Assembly: GCF_030530635.1 (NCBI RefSeq)
Contig: NZ_JAUMUL010000047.1
Coordinates: 1-28,949, forward strand
Origin: Actinomyces sp.
GTDB lineage: Bacteria; Actinomycetota; Actinomycetes; Actinomycetales; Actinomycetaceae
Direction of reading: 5' to 3'
Length of the DNA: 28,949 nt
Part shown: positions 7,401 through 16,139 of the stretch, piece after piece
Position numbering within the stretch: position 1 is the stretch's first letter
Layout: each line of letters opens with the position of its first letter
Notes under the pieces: model-generated
The model's database searches: none
Told to the model about the DNA's origin: nothing
What the model saw: only the letters and a program-made list of their open reading frames with translations
Translations under genes and position numbers: made by a program

Positions 7401-10156
7401 TCACCGACGTACTCTCTAACGACTTCGACGCCGATGGGGACACCGTGATTATGGACGGCACACCCCTCAGCGACCACCCGGAACTGACATTGTCCCTGCG
7501 CGCCGGGCGTGTGGTGGCGAACCTGCCCAGCGAAGAAGACCTCTACACGGCGCACTACAAGGTGTCTGATGGGCGCGGCGGTGTTGATGTGGGAACAATC
7601 AACTATTATGTGCTCGCTGACGCCCCTCTGATCAGCCCGATAGGCGTGGACGACTACGTGACCGTGGATCAGGTCGACGGCAATGGCGTCGCTACCATCC
7701 CTGTGCTCGACAACGATTACGATGCCGACGGCTCGCCCTGGGATCTGGCGGTCACCACCACGGATACGAGCGCCGAGGTGATCGACTCCTCGATCCGGGT
7801 CACCGTCGGTGACGAGCAGCGCCTGGTGCTGTACACCATCACCGACCAGGACGGCCTTACTGGGAATGCGGTCATCATCGTCCCCTCCCGGAGTGACCTG
7901 CGCCCGCGTCTGGACTCGAGCGCCGTCCCGGTGCGCATTCCGGCGGGCAGAACCACCTCCGTGAACCTGGCCGACTACATCTTGACGCGTGCAGGCACCA
8001 CACCGACGATCACGGACGCCGAGTCAATCCGCACAGGCACCGGGCTGGACTCCGCCTCCGTCAGTGGCAGCGGCCTGGATCTGAGGCCGACGGCGGACTT
8101 CACGGGGCAGACCTCCGTCACCCTGACGGTGACTGACTCCGCCGGTGATGACGCGCTGTCATCCACGCTCACGCTGCCGGTGGTGGTGGAGTCGACCGAG
8201 AACACGCCCCCGGTGTTCACCCCCACCGAGATCACGGTGGCCTCCGGGGAGGATGCTGCCACGGCGGATCTGGCCGCCATGACGCGGGACGCCGACGGCG
8301 ATGCACTGGCCTTCTCGATCGGCTCGGCCCCCGCCGGATTCACGGCTTCGCTTGCCGGTTCGACGGTATCGGTGGCGGCCGAGCCCGAGACGGAGGTCGG
8401 CACCACCGGCACGCTGACGGTGACCGTGGGCGACGGCACCAATGATCCGGTGACCGGTGAACTGCCGCTGCGGGTGGCCGAGTCCACCCAGCCGCTCATG
8501 ACGACCACGCCGGCGACTCTGGAATCCGACGGCTCCCCGGTGAGCGTGGACGTGGCCACACTGGTGGCCAACCCCTTCCCCGACCAGCCGATCAGCCTGT
8601 CCGGCTCCCCGCAGGTCACCTCCGGCACCGGTGAGGTGAGTGCCTCCGGCACCACGCTGACCATTACCCCCGGGGCGGGCTTCGCGGGCCGCCTGGTGGT
8701 GGGCTATGAGGTGTTGGACGCCACCGGTTCGGCCGCCCGTGCCGTTACCGGCACGGTCACCGTGACCGTTACCGCCCTGCCGGATGCACCCACGGGGGTT
8801 ACGGCGAGCCCGTCGGGGACCACGGCCATGAACGTGTCCTGGACGCCGGGGGCGGACAACGGCTCCACCATCACCGGTTACACCGTCACCGAGGTGAACG
8901 GGGCCGGCTCCTGGAGTTGCGCCGGTTCGCCCTGCGCCGCCACGGGGTTGAACGCCGGCGGCACCTACTCCTTCCAGGTGGTGGCCACCAATGCGGCCGG
9001 CGACTCCGCGCCCTCAGCCGCCTCCGCACCGGTGACGCTGGCTGTCACCCCGGACGCCCCCACCGGCGTGTCCCTGACCGGCGGGAAGGACTCCGCGACC
9101 GCCTCCTGGAGCGCGGCCAAGCCCATCAGTGGGGTGAGCATCGTCTACGAGGCGCAGCTGCTGCAAGGCGGCACCGTGGTCTCCAGCCGGACGGTTTCCG
9201 ACACCTCGGCAACATTCAGTTCCCTGAGCGCCGGCAGCTACACGGTCCGAGTCCGCTCAGTGGTCTCCGGCTTCGGCAGCTCCGACTGGGTGGTATCCGG
9301 CGCGGCCAACGTCTACGCCGCACCCGGTGCGCCGGGCACGCCGAATGTCGACTGGGACGGCAGCAATGTGAACATCAGTTGGACCGCCGCGGCCGCCAAC
9401 GGCTCCCCCGTCACCTACGCGGTCAACGTCACCGGCTCTGTCACCGCCTCCATGAACGTCGGCTCATCCACCTCTACGAGCGTGTCGACCTCCTCACTCG
9501 GACCGGGCTCCCACACCGTACATGTGATCGTCACCGCGACCAATGCGGCAGGGTCTGCCAATTCCAGCGGAAACGGTAGTTTCACCATTACCCGGACCCC
9601 AGGAGCACCGGTCAATCTTCGGGCAACCCCTGATGGCAACGATGAGATCGATATGGCCGCCTCCATGGGTGAGCTCAACGGCTGGACCAACGGGCAGCTG
9701 GAAATCCAGTACCTGGTGCGCAACAAGGCCACAGGTGCCGTAGTGCATGGCTGGACCACTGACGACGAAGCCGAGAATCTCTCCCCCGGCGTCTATCAGG
9801 TATGGGCCCGCGTGGTCGTAAAGGCCCATCAAGACGACCCCCGCCACCAGTCCGCAACCGCCGGGCCGGTCGAGGTCTCCCTGTCCGCACCTCCTCCTTC
9901 GGCACCCGGCAGTTACAGTGGTGGACTTTTCAACGGGACCGTCACTGTGGAACTCACAGGTTATACGCCGAACAGTAGCGTGACCTGCAATGGCACCTAC
10001 CCGCCCAGTGGCCACCGTTACACCACTACCATCACCACGGATAGCACTGGCAGCTACTCGGGCTACCCCTCCTGGAAGGACCTTGACCACCCGTATCGAG
10101 GACCACTCCACGACACGCTTGATCGCGGTACATGGTTCACCTGCACCCCTCAGTGA
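4415..10156 (+). CDS. Giant Ig-like/FN3 repeat surface protein (PFNA-cluster FN3 type)
   Basis: A 1913-residue predicted extracellular protein. A basic N-terminus is followed by one hydrophobic segment (about residues 26-42), an uncleaved anchor or signal peptide. Residues about 45-390 contain repeated short beta motifs (GGVWVTS, EHVLVPD, DRVFAVDASTG, GSLHAVSAKTG) suggesting a beta-propeller. An acidic linker (DDQSDDKDDSAE) leads to about 11 tandem Ig/cadherin-like repeats from residue about 403, many with VLxNDxDPDGD-type calcium-binding-like loops. FN3-like domains begin near 1456, 1545, 1640 and 1732, and a C-terminal module with two cysteines ends the protein. There is no LPXTG signal or C-terminal membrane segment. 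The GTG start has AGGTGA 6 nt upstream, overlapping the previous stop. The role is probably a cell-surface scaffold or adhesin. In bifidobacteria the FN3 protein of the equivalent cluster is a proposed surface receptor/adhesin; that link is by analogy. Confidence 0.85.
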   Translation: MPPHISSRPRRRSPGLAPRRRRRLSAALAGVAALALGTAAWLHDGVPQADVTLNDGGVWVTSTTEHLVARLNYPSKQVDGSIRTASADFDVTQSGEHVLVPDLAASSVASVDPTSVALSASSQLTTGTAVLQGADRVFAVDASTGTVAGTTVKSVDLLAAAPTLIEGMPGAVAVAGPDGSLHAVSAKTGTLVTVPVKSNGWDNASSRAITFTDGTDLAITAVGDRAVVLERGTGVLHLPDGSTTDLGATGLVLQQPGPKADAVLVASRTALLSVPLDGSPITTIPASTEGEAAVGIAARPVRLGDCAYAAWSDSGQFLRQCGDDIETVRDDALASSSQPVFRVNRDAIVLNDITHGTVWLPDDNLVQVEDWTDITSQTDDQSDDKDDSAETSDAQSPPDRTEENHPPQANDDTLGVRPGRSTVLPVLANDSDPDGDVLTAEAGDAGTAQVTTAQSGLALRIDVPADATGTYTIPYTASDGRGGADSAVANVEVHDWSVNAAPEQTSTPTLVITAGASGSLDVLGNWLDPDGDTLYLVSAQGEGFDVRTTNEGTVTVRETAGTTGTRILTTVVSDGQQTASGTVSVDVQSTETTAPIANADHVRVVAGASTVVSPLDNDVSPTGVPLSLAGVKEVPTGTNLEVNQQIGTFTFSAEQAGTYYITYDVISGSAVAQGIVRVDVVEPSDPDVPPVTENDTALLREGSSTTVAPLSNDFDPAGGILVLQSATAPYDTGVTVTVVDHSLLQVSSAGAIGQSVEVEYTVSNGTATATGHMTVVPVATAELQVPLASPDSAVVRVGDVVSVSVLDNDTSPSGLALSVADQLEMAGSDLGTAWTSGEFVRFKADETPGRTTVSYTVFDTAEQTASAQIDIEVRARDDAANGSPTPQNLEASAVAGSSVEIAVPLDGIDPEGDSVRLVGLDQAPASGTVEASSAWLTYTPFEGTSGTDTFTYIVEDRFGAQATGTVRVGVAPAPATNTAPVATDDQIVAQPGRTVVTDVLSNDFDADGDTVIMDGTPLSDHPELTLSLRAGRVVANLPSEEDLYTAHYKVSDGRGGVDVGTINYYVLADAPLISPIGVDDYVTVDQVDGNGVATIPVLDNDYDADGSPWDLAVTTTDTSAEVIDSSIRVTVGDEQRLVLYTITDQDGLTGNAVIIVPSRSDLRPRLDSSAVPVRIPAGRTTSVNLADYILTRAGTTPTITDAESIRTGTGLDSASVSGSGLDLRPTADFTGQTSVTLTVTDSAGDDALSSTLTLPVVVESTENTPPVFTPTEITVASGEDAATADLAAMTRDADGDALAFSIGSAPAGFTASLAGSTVSVAAEPETEVGTTGTLTVTVGDGTNDPVTGELPLRVAESTQPLMTTTPATLESDGSPVSVDVATLVANPFPDQPISLSGSPQVTSGTGEVSASGTTLTITPGAGFAGRLVVGYEVLDATGSAARAVTGTVTVTVTALPDAPTGVTASPSGTTAMNVSWTPGADNGSTITGYTVTEVNGAGSWSCAGSPCAATGLNAGGTYSFQVVATNAAGDSAPSAASAPVTLAVTPDAPTGVSLTGGKDSATASWSAAKPISGVSIVYEAQLLQGGTVVSSRTVSDTSATFSSLSAGSYTVRVRSVVSGFGSSDWVVSGAANVYAAPGAPGTPNVDWDGSNVNISWTAAAANGSPVTYAVNVTGSVTASMNVGSSTSTSVSTSSLGPGSHTVHVIVTATNAAGSANSSGNGSFTITRTPGAPVNLRATPDGNDEIDMAASMGELNGWTNGQLEIQYLVRNKATGAVVHGWTTDDEAENLSPGVYQVWARVVVKAHQDDPRHQSATAGPVEVSLSAPPPSAPGSYSGGLFNGTVTVELTGYTPNSSVTCNGTYPPSGHRYTTTITTDSTGSYSGYPSWKDLDHPYRGPLHDTLDRGTWFTCTPQ

Positions 10157-10263
10157 TTCGTGATCCCCCAGGCCCACCACAACCGCAAATCTGAAGCTAG
10201 CCTGCTGCTGAGTAATTCCAGTCCACTTTACGCACGCCTACAACCCAAGGAGCACCCCGCCAT

Positions 10264-11226
10264 ATGCCGATGACCCAGGAGAATGCGACGTGGTTCGCCC
10301 AGACCTTCAACAAGGTGGTGGACAACGTCGGCGCGGCCCTGCTCGGCAAGCAGGATGTCATCCGTCTGGCGCTGACAACCATGCTGTCCGAGGGACACCT
10401 CCTACTGGAGGACGCGCCCGGCACGGGCAAGACCGCCTTGGCCCGCGCCCTGGCGGCCAGCGTGCAGGGCAGTCACTCACGCATCCAGTTCACCCCGGAC
10501 CTGCTGCCCTCGGACATCACCGGCGTGACCATTTACAACCAGAAGACCACCGCCTGGGAGTTCCACCCCGGCCCGGTCTTCGCCTCCGTGGTCCTGGCCG
10601 ACGAGATCAACCGCGCCTCCCCCAAGACCCAGTCCGCGCTCCTGGAGGTCATGGAGGAGTCCACAGTCACCGTCGACGGCGTCCGGCACGAGACCGGCCG
10701 CCCCTTCATGGTGATCGCCACCCAGAACCCAGTGGAGCAGGCCGGCACCTACCGGCTCCCCGAGGCCCAGCTGGACCGATTCCTGATGAAGACCTCCATC
10801 GGCTACCCGGACCGCCAGGCCCTGACCCGCATCCTGGCCGGATCGGACCGGCCCGACCGCTCCCGCGGCCTGGACACGGTGATCACCTCCGGGGCGATCG
10901 CCTCCATGTCCGACGTCGCCGCGCAGAATCATGTGGAGGACTCGATCCTGGACTACATCGGCGCCCTGGTGGAGGCCACCCGCGAGTCGCCGGACACCCT
11001 GCTGGGCGTGTCGACGCGTGGCGCCATAGCCATGGCCCGAGTCACGCGCGTGTGGGCCGCCGCGCAGGGACGCCACTACGTGCTGCCCGACGATGTCAAG
11101 GACCTGGCGGAGGTGGTGTGGGCGCACCGGCTGGTCATGGACCCGGATGCGGAGTTCTCCGGCGCCACCGCCGCCGGCGTCATCACCCGCGCCCTGGCCG
11201 ACGTGCCCGCCCCCACCACCCGCTGA
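10264..11226 (+). CDS. MoxR-family AAA+ ATPase
   Basis: A 320-residue cytoplasmic AAA+ ATPase, the usual length for MoxR proteins, which are chaperone-like and often work with DUF58 and VWA proteins in maturing enzymes or envelope complexes. Walker A is DAPGTGKTA (residues 50-58, Lys56). Walker B is VVLADEIN (109-116, Asp113-Glu114). The MoxR signatures FTPDLLPSDITG, ATQNPVEQAGTYRLPEAQLDRF and STRGA are all present. The ATG at 10264 has AAGGAG at 10247-10252, spaced 11 nt, slightly long. The 107-bp gap after the giant gene is the largest break in the plus-strand run and may hold an internal promoter, although none was clear. DUF58 follows 10 bp downstream. Confidence 0.95.
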   Translation: MPMTQENATWFAQTFNKVVDNVGAALLGKQDVIRLALTTMLSEGHLLLEDAPGTGKTALARALAASVQGSHSRIQFTPDLLPSDITGVTIYNQKTTAWEFHPGPVFASVVLADEINRASPKTQSALLEVMEESTVTVDGVRHETGRPFMVIATQNPVEQAGTYRLPEAQLDRFLMKTSIGYPDRQALTRILAGSDRPDRSRGLDTVITSGAIASMSDVAAQNHVEDSILDYIGALVEATRESPDTLLGVSTRGAIAMARVTRVWAAAQGRHYVLPDDVKDLAEVVWAHRLVMDPDAEFSGATAAGVITRALADVPAPTTR

Positions 11227-11236
11227 GCGAAACCCC

Positions 11237-12574
11237 ATGAGCAGCTCCCCACCGGCCATCCAATCACCCCCGGAGCGCACGGCCACCGCCGCCTCCGGGA
11301 CCGATGGTGCCCGCGGCGTGATTCGTGGCGGCGCAGCCGCCGTTCGGCGCGGCGCCCACCGGGTGGGCGCCGCGGTCCGCCACGTGGCCGAGAACTGGCA
11401 CGAATGGCCGCCGGTGGCCGCTCTGCGGCGCGCCGGGATCATGGTCACCCGCACCGGCTGGGCCTGCGTAATTCTGCTGGGGCTGTGCGCCCTGGCCGGA
11501 TACCGCCTCGGCTGGCAGGAGGCGTGGAGCGCCGCCGCGGTGGTGGGCGTCGTCGTAGCCACCGCCTGGCTGTGGCTGCTGCCCCGCGGCGGACACGCCG
11601 TCACCCATGAGCCGTTGGAGCGCCGCATCACGGTCGGTGACGACGCCATCGTGCAGCTGGGCGTGAACAACCCGACCGGCCGCCTGCTGCTGCCGGCCCG
11701 TATGGAGATGCCGGTGGGCGCCGCCAACGCCGTATTCGCCGTCCCCACCCTGCGCCCGGGCGCCACCCATGAGCGCGGCTTCCTGTTGCCCACCGCCCGC
11801 CGCTGCGTGGTGACCGTCGGACCGGTGGCCTCCGTCAACTCCGACCCGGTGGGGCTGCTGCGCCGCGAGCGCACCCACACCGAGCCGCAGCAGGTGCACA
11901 TCCACCCGCGCACCGTCCGCCTGGATGCCAGTCTGCGAGGAATCATGCGCGACGTCGAGGGCGCCGTCACCCAGGAGCTGTCCAGTTCGGACGTGTCCTT
12001 TCACGCCCTGCGCGACTACGTCCCCGGCGACGACCGCCGCAACGTGCACTGGCGCACCACGGCCCGCACCGGCCGGCTCATGGTGCGTCAGTTCGAGGAG
12101 ACGCACCGGGCCAGCCTGCTGGTGCTGCTGGATCTCCTGGCCGACGACTACGAGACCGAGGAGGACTTCGAGACCGCCGTGTCGGTGGCCTGTTCGCTGG
12201 CACTGGGCGCCATCGCCGACGGCCGTGAAGTGGCCCTCATCACCCAGTCCGCCTCTCTGCCCACCGTGACGGCCATGCGCCTGCTGGACGCGTCCTGCGT
12301 GTTGGAGTACTCGCCGACCGTGTACGGCTGCGACGAGCTGGCCGGCCACGCCACCGCCCGCCACCCGGAGGCCTCCGTGCTGGTACTCGTCACCGGCCAG
12401 CGCCTGGACGACGCCTTACTGGGACGGGTGCGGACCATTACTCCGGTCGATACGCTGGCGCTCGCGCTGCGGTGCGGCTCCAACCCGCTGGGCCGCCACG
12501 CCCTGGGCACCCTGACCGCCTTCGATCTGGACCGCCTTGAGGGTCTGCCCATGGTGCTGCGGAGGGCCGTATGA
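11237..12574 (+). CDS. DUF58 domain-containing membrane protein
   Basis: A 445-residue protein with a cytoplasmic N-terminal region of about 70 residues, two close hydrophobic segments (ACVILLGLCALAGYRLGW and AAAVVGVVVATAWLWLLP) and a C-terminal DUF58 domain. The signature DYVPGDDRRNVHW (residues 260-272) followed by RTTARTGRLMVRQFEE is diagnostic. DUF58 proteins are regular partners of MoxR ATPases; their fold resembles a von Willebrand A domain and their biochemical role is poorly known. The ATG at 11237 begins 10 bp after the MoxR stop. A longer open frame extends upstream but would overlap moxR. No strong ribosome binding site is seen, so translation may depend on coupling. The stop overlaps the next start (ATGA). 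Confidence 0.92.
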   Translation: MSSSPPAIQSPPERTATAASGTDGARGVIRGGAAAVRRGAHRVGAAVRHVAENWHEWPPVAALRRAGIMVTRTGWACVILLGLCALAGYRLGWQEAWSAAAVVGVVVATAWLWLLPRGGHAVTHEPLERRITVGDDAIVQLGVNNPTGRLLLPARMEMPVGAANAVFAVPTLRPGATHERGFLLPTARRCVVTVGPVASVNSDPVGLLRRERTHTEPQQVHIHPRTVRLDASLRGIMRDVEGAVTQELSSSDVSFHALRDYVPGDDRRNVHWRTTARTGRLMVRQFEETHRASLLVLLDLLADDYETEEDFETAVSVACSLALGAIADGREVALITQSASLPTVTAMRLLDASCVLEYSPTVYGCDELAGHATARHPEASVLVLVTGQRLDDALLGRVRTITPVDTLALALRCGSNPLGRHALGTLTAFDLDRLEGLPMVLRRAV

Positions 12575-14838
12575 ACTCACTCCGTTCCGGACGCTGGATC
12601 TACCAGGCGCTGATCACCCTGCTCCTACTGGTCGGCGCCGTCCCCTTCGTGATCCCCTTCGACTCGAGTGTCGGGGCGCTCATGGCCGCGGTCGGGGTGG
12701 CCCTGGGCGTCGGCATCGGCGTGGCCACGGCCCACTCACGCCTATCGGCCCTGCCCACGCTCGCCGTCGTCGCCGCCGCGCATGTGCTGCTCTCCCCCTG
12801 GCTGCTGCCGGACGTGGAGCGGGGCGTGACCGGCATGCACCAGGTCCTGTCCGCCGCCATCACCGTGTGGCGCGACGCCCTGACACTGCCACTGCCGCTG
12901 ACCGCCTTCCCCGCCATGACCGTACTGCCGTGGCTGACCGGGTTGGCCACCGGGGTGCTGGCCACCCGCGCCGTCGCCGGGGGGCACCTGCACCTGGCGG
13001 GCTTCACGGTGCTGGGTGAGGCGGCCGTGGGCGTCGCCTGGGGCGGCGCCCACGGACTCATGCCCGTCTTCGTGGGGGCAACGCTGGTGGCCGGAGTGCT
13101 GGGAGTGTGGGCGCTGGCCGCGCAGCGGGGTCGGCGTGAGCGAGTCACTCAGGTCCTGGAGAACGCGGACTCCGGGGTAGCCGCCGCCACTCGGCGCGGC
13201 ACCGCCCGGGCGGGGGTTTTCCTTGTGGTGATCGCGCTGGCCGTGGTCGCCGCAGCCCCTGCCGCCCCGCACACCCGCACGGTGCTGCGCGACCTGTTCA
13301 ACCCACCGCTGGACCTGACCGAGTACGCCACACCGCTGTCACTGGTACGCGCCCTGGAGACGGAGCTGGCCTCCACCCAGCTCATGACGGTCTCCGGCCT
13401 GCCCGAGAACGCCCGCATCCGCGTCGCCGCACTGGACTCCTACGACGGACTGTCGGCACGCATCAGTCAGAGTGTCAGCGGCGCGCACTTCCAGCACATC
13501 GGTCAGGGCACACCCCTGGTGGAGGACTTCACGGGGGATGCCGCATCCGCCGCAGCAGCGGAGAAGACGACCGTGACCTTCACCCTGGACGGCTACCACT
13601 ATCCGTGGGTCCCAACCGTGTCCCAGACCCACTCCATCATCCCCTCCGGTCAACGTGCCGGCGCCATCGCCGACTCCCTCTACTACGACACCTTCTCCTC
13701 CACCGGCATCGTCACCGCGCGACTGGCCGCGGGAGACGTCCTGACCGAGGGCGTCGTCGTCCCCGCCGCCCCCTCCGACGCCGTCCTCAAACAGTCGTCC
13801 GTCGCCAGAGTCGGCCTGGGAACGGTCCAGGACGTGCCTGCCGCCGTCGAGGCGCTGGCGCGTTCACTCGTCGGTTCACAGTCCGAGCCCCTCGATCAAA
13901 TCCGCGCCCTGCAGCAGGCGCTGCGCACCGGCTACTACTCCGACGGCACCAAGAGCCCCTCCGAGCCGGGTCACGGCGCAGCCCGCCTGGCCGCCATGAT
14001 CGCCGCCGACTCCCTGGTGGGAGACGACGAGCAGTACTCGGTGCTCATGATGCTGATGTGCCGCTCCCTGGGTATTCCGGCACGAGTGGTTTTCGGCTTC
14101 CAACCGGCCATCGACGGCGACGCCACCAACGTCACCGGCGAGGACGTCAGCGCCTGGGTAGAGGTGGCCTTCGAACGGGTCGGCTGGGTCGGCTTCGACG
14201 TCACCCCGGAACGGGATCAGGTTCCCCAGCAGCAAAGCGCCCGCCAGGTGTCCAACCCCGAGCCGCAGGTGCTCCAGCCACCGTTGCCCCGGCAGGACCC
14301 GGCCGAGCTGCCACCCGCCTATGAGGATGAAGGCAATGACGACTCGGAGGAGGATCGCGGGGGCGGTCCGCCCGCCGCGGTGCTCGCGGCCGGGGCGGTG
14401 GCGGTGGGCATCGCCGCACTGGCGGCGGCCATACTCGCAGTCAAGGCCTTGCGTCGGGCCCGGCGTCGACGTCGTGAAGGAGTCGCCCGGGCTCTTGGCG
14501 CCTGGCATGAGGTTCTGGACCAGGCTCGTGACCTGGGCCGGGTAAGCCCGGCAGGTGCGACCCGACGCGAGGCCGCGGCGATTCTTTCAACCGGCTTCCC
14601 GCGGGCGGACTTGCCCCGCTTCGCGCGCGCGATCGACGCCCAGGTCTTCGCCGCAGGTGAACCGTCAACATACGATCTGAATAGAATCTGGGAGTCCGTT
14701 GACGCGATCACCGTGGTGATGGCCTCCGAGCATCCGCGCTGGCGGCGTGCTCTTGCCCGCCTGTCACTGCGATCATTGCGTCATTCAGCACTCGGGCAGC
14801 TACGGCAACGCCCCATTCCTAGGAAGACAGACTCGTGA
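12571..14838 (+). CDS. TgpA-like membrane transglutaminase-fold protein, catalytic residues replaced
   Basis: A 755-residue protein with about seven N-terminal membrane segments, a large outer region containing a transglutaminase-core domain, one more membrane helix (AAVLAAGAVAVGIAALAA, near residue 610) and a cytoplasmic C-terminus of about 130 residues. The core is clear: MLMCRSLGIPARVVFGF, SAWVEVAF and GWVGFDVTP. In catalytic members the triad is Cys (G-x-C-x-x-F/Y), His (D-x-H-A-W) and Asp (F-D-x-T-P). Here the first motif reads GDDEQY with Asp486 at the Cys position, the second reads DVSAWV with Ser527 at the His position, and only Asp543 is kept. The protein is therefore probably not a thiol transglutaminase or protease, and may bind peptide or protein. 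This may be a family-wide property of actinobacterial members. It starts inside the DUF58 stop and overlaps the next gene (GTGA). Confidence 0.88.
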   Translation: MNSLRSGRWIYQALITLLLLVGAVPFVIPFDSSVGALMAAVGVALGVGIGVATAHSRLSALPTLAVVAAAHVLLSPWLLPDVERGVTGMHQVLSAAITVWRDALTLPLPLTAFPAMTVLPWLTGLATGVLATRAVAGGHLHLAGFTVLGEAAVGVAWGGAHGLMPVFVGATLVAGVLGVWALAAQRGRRERVTQVLENADSGVAAATRRGTARAGVFLVVIALAVVAAAPAAPHTRTVLRDLFNPPLDLTEYATPLSLVRALETELASTQLMTVSGLPENARIRVAALDSYDGLSARISQSVSGAHFQHIGQGTPLVEDFTGDAASAAAAEKTTVTFTLDGYHYPWVPTVSQTHSIIPSGQRAGAIADSLYYDTFSSTGIVTARLAAGDVLTEGVVVPAAPSDAVLKQSSVARVGLGTVQDVPAAVEALARSLVGSQSEPLDQIRALQQALRTGYYSDGTKSPSEPGHGAARLAAMIAADSLVGDDEQYSVLMMLMCRSLGIPARVVFGFQPAIDGDATNVTGEDVSAWVEVAFERVGWVGFDVTPERDQVPQQQSARQVSNPEPQVLQPPLPRQDPAELPPAYEDEGNDDSEEDRGGGPPAAVLAAGAVAVGIAALAAAILAVKALRRARRRRREGVARALGAWHEVLDQARDLGRVSPAGATRREAAAILSTGFPRADLPRFARAIDAQVFAAGEPSTYDLNRIWESVDAITVVMASEHPRWRRALARLSLRSLRHSALGQLRQRPIPRKTDS

Positions 14839-16070
14839 CGACCACTCCGGTATCCCGCAGCCCGAACTATCGCTCCGTGGGCACGCCCTCCGCCCCCCCG
14901 GACCCGACCGACACCGCTCCCATGGGCACTCCCGCCATCACCGTGCCTGCCACGGCCAGGGCGCGGGTGTACGCGGGTCTGATCGACCTGGCCGGCGGCG
15001 CCCTCGCCTGCCTGGTACTGGCTGTCGCGGGCAGCCTTCTCGGAGTTCGGGACGTGTCCGTTTCACTGGCGGTTGCCCTCGTGATCGTGGTGGCGGTGCG
15101 TGAACTCGTGCTGGCGGCAACCGGCTGGACCCTGGGTGGGAGAGTCGCCGGGGTGCGCCTGCTCTCAACCCGCACCGGCCAGCCCCCGAAGAGCGAGTTG
15201 TTCCTGCATGCGGATCTCACCTTCATCTGCATCGTGCCCACGTTCGGGATCGGGGCAATCGTGCTGATACGCACGGTCGCCACGGACCCCGAGGGGCGGG
15301 GCTGGCACGATCGTCTCACCGGCATCAAGGCCGTCACCGTGTCCCGTTCCCCGACGCCTTCGCCCCTCCGGCCCGGACCGGATGCCGCCTCAGTCGACAC
15401 CACCGGGCACAGCCCGTTCTCCGACGGCCGCTTCTCATTCACCAGTTCCGGCACTCCGCTCAACGAGGTAAGCAGAACCGTGGATACCACTAGAACCATA
15501 ACCCCTTCTTCTGATGCCAGATCGGCCGTCATCGACTCGGTCCCCTGGGCGGCGGTTCCCACTCCACTGGACTCCACCACTGACGATGCACCGGCAGTCT
15601 TCGGCGCGGACGACCAGCTGCCTGGTGCACCGTCTGCCGTTTCCCGCTCCCGGACCGCCGCGCCGAGACGCAAGCGCACCGACGCCCCGACCCGGAGGCG
15701 TCGCGCCACCTCCCACCGCAAGCCCGATACCGCTGAGATCCGCATCCGCCTGGTACCGACCGACGGCGGAGATCCGATCGAGCTGACCATGCCCACCGTG
15801 CTGGGACGGGACCCGCAGAACATCTCCGAGTACCCCGATGCGGCCCGTGTCGCCGTGCCCGACGTGAGTCGTTCGATCTCGAAGACTCATGCCGCGGTCG
15901 CCCCGGTGCCCGGGGGACTGTGGGTGACGGATCTGCACTCCACCAACGGCACCCGCGTATCACAGGGCGACGGCGCCGAGCCGTCGTCTGCTCGGCCCGA
16001 GATGCCGGTTCCCGCACCGGTGGGATCGGTGCTCATCCTGGGCCGCGCGTCCTTCCGGATCGAGGAGTGA
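14835..16070 (+). CDS. RDD-FHA membrane protein
   Basis: A 411-residue protein. After a Pro/Thr-rich start of about 40 residues comes an RDD membrane domain (ARVYAGLIDLAGG, then hydrophobic helices, TLGGRVAGVRLLS and WHDRLTGIKAV). A Ser/Thr/Arg-rich linker follows, and then an FHA domain from about residue 300. FHA phosphothreonine-binding residues are present: Gly324-Arg325, Ser349 and His352 in SKTH, and Asn371-Gly372 in STNG. It probably reads phosphorylated proteins at the membrane. The GTG at 14835 overlaps the upstream stop by four bases, with AGGAAG 8 nt before it. It ends the plus-strand run and converges on the kinase gene. A second protein of the same architecture is encoded at 19261-20013. 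The nearby kinase makes a phosphosignalling link likely, but this is inferred from context. Confidence 0.9.
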   Translation: MTTTPVSRSPNYRSVGTPSAPPDPTDTAPMGTPAITVPATARARVYAGLIDLAGGALACLVLAVAGSLLGVRDVSVSLAVALVIVVAVRELVLAATGWTLGGRVAGVRLLSTRTGQPPKSELFLHADLTFICIVPTFGIGAIVLIRTVATDPEGRGWHDRLTGIKAVTVSRSPTPSPLRPGPDAASVDTTGHSPFSDGRFSFTSSGTPLNEVSRTVDTTRTITPSSDARSAVIDSVPWAAVPTPLDSTTDDAPAVFGADDQLPGAPSAVSRSRTAAPRRKRTDAPTRRRRATSHRKPDTAEIRIRLVPTDGGDPIELTMPTVLGRDPQNISEYPDAARVAVPDVSRSISKTHAAVAPVPGGLWVTDLHSTNGTRVSQGDGAEPSSARPEMPVPAPVGSVLILGRASFRIEE

Positions 16071-16082
16071 CCGCCTCGCGCA

Positions 16083-16139
16083 CCGCACGGCAGCAGTGCG
16101 GCCGAGCGCGCACCTGAGCGCAGGGCGTGCGGGGCTCAG
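16083..16139. terminator. Hairpins between convergent operons
   Basis: Two stems occupy the gap between the convergent RDD-FHA and kinase genes. CCGCAC (16083-16088) pairs with GTGCGG (16096-16101) across a 7-nt loop. CTGAGC (16114-16119) pairs with GCTCAG (16134-16139), which overlaps the kinase stop codon. Neither is followed by a T-run on either strand, so if they terminate transcription they are not classical intrinsic terminators. Confidence 0.35.
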
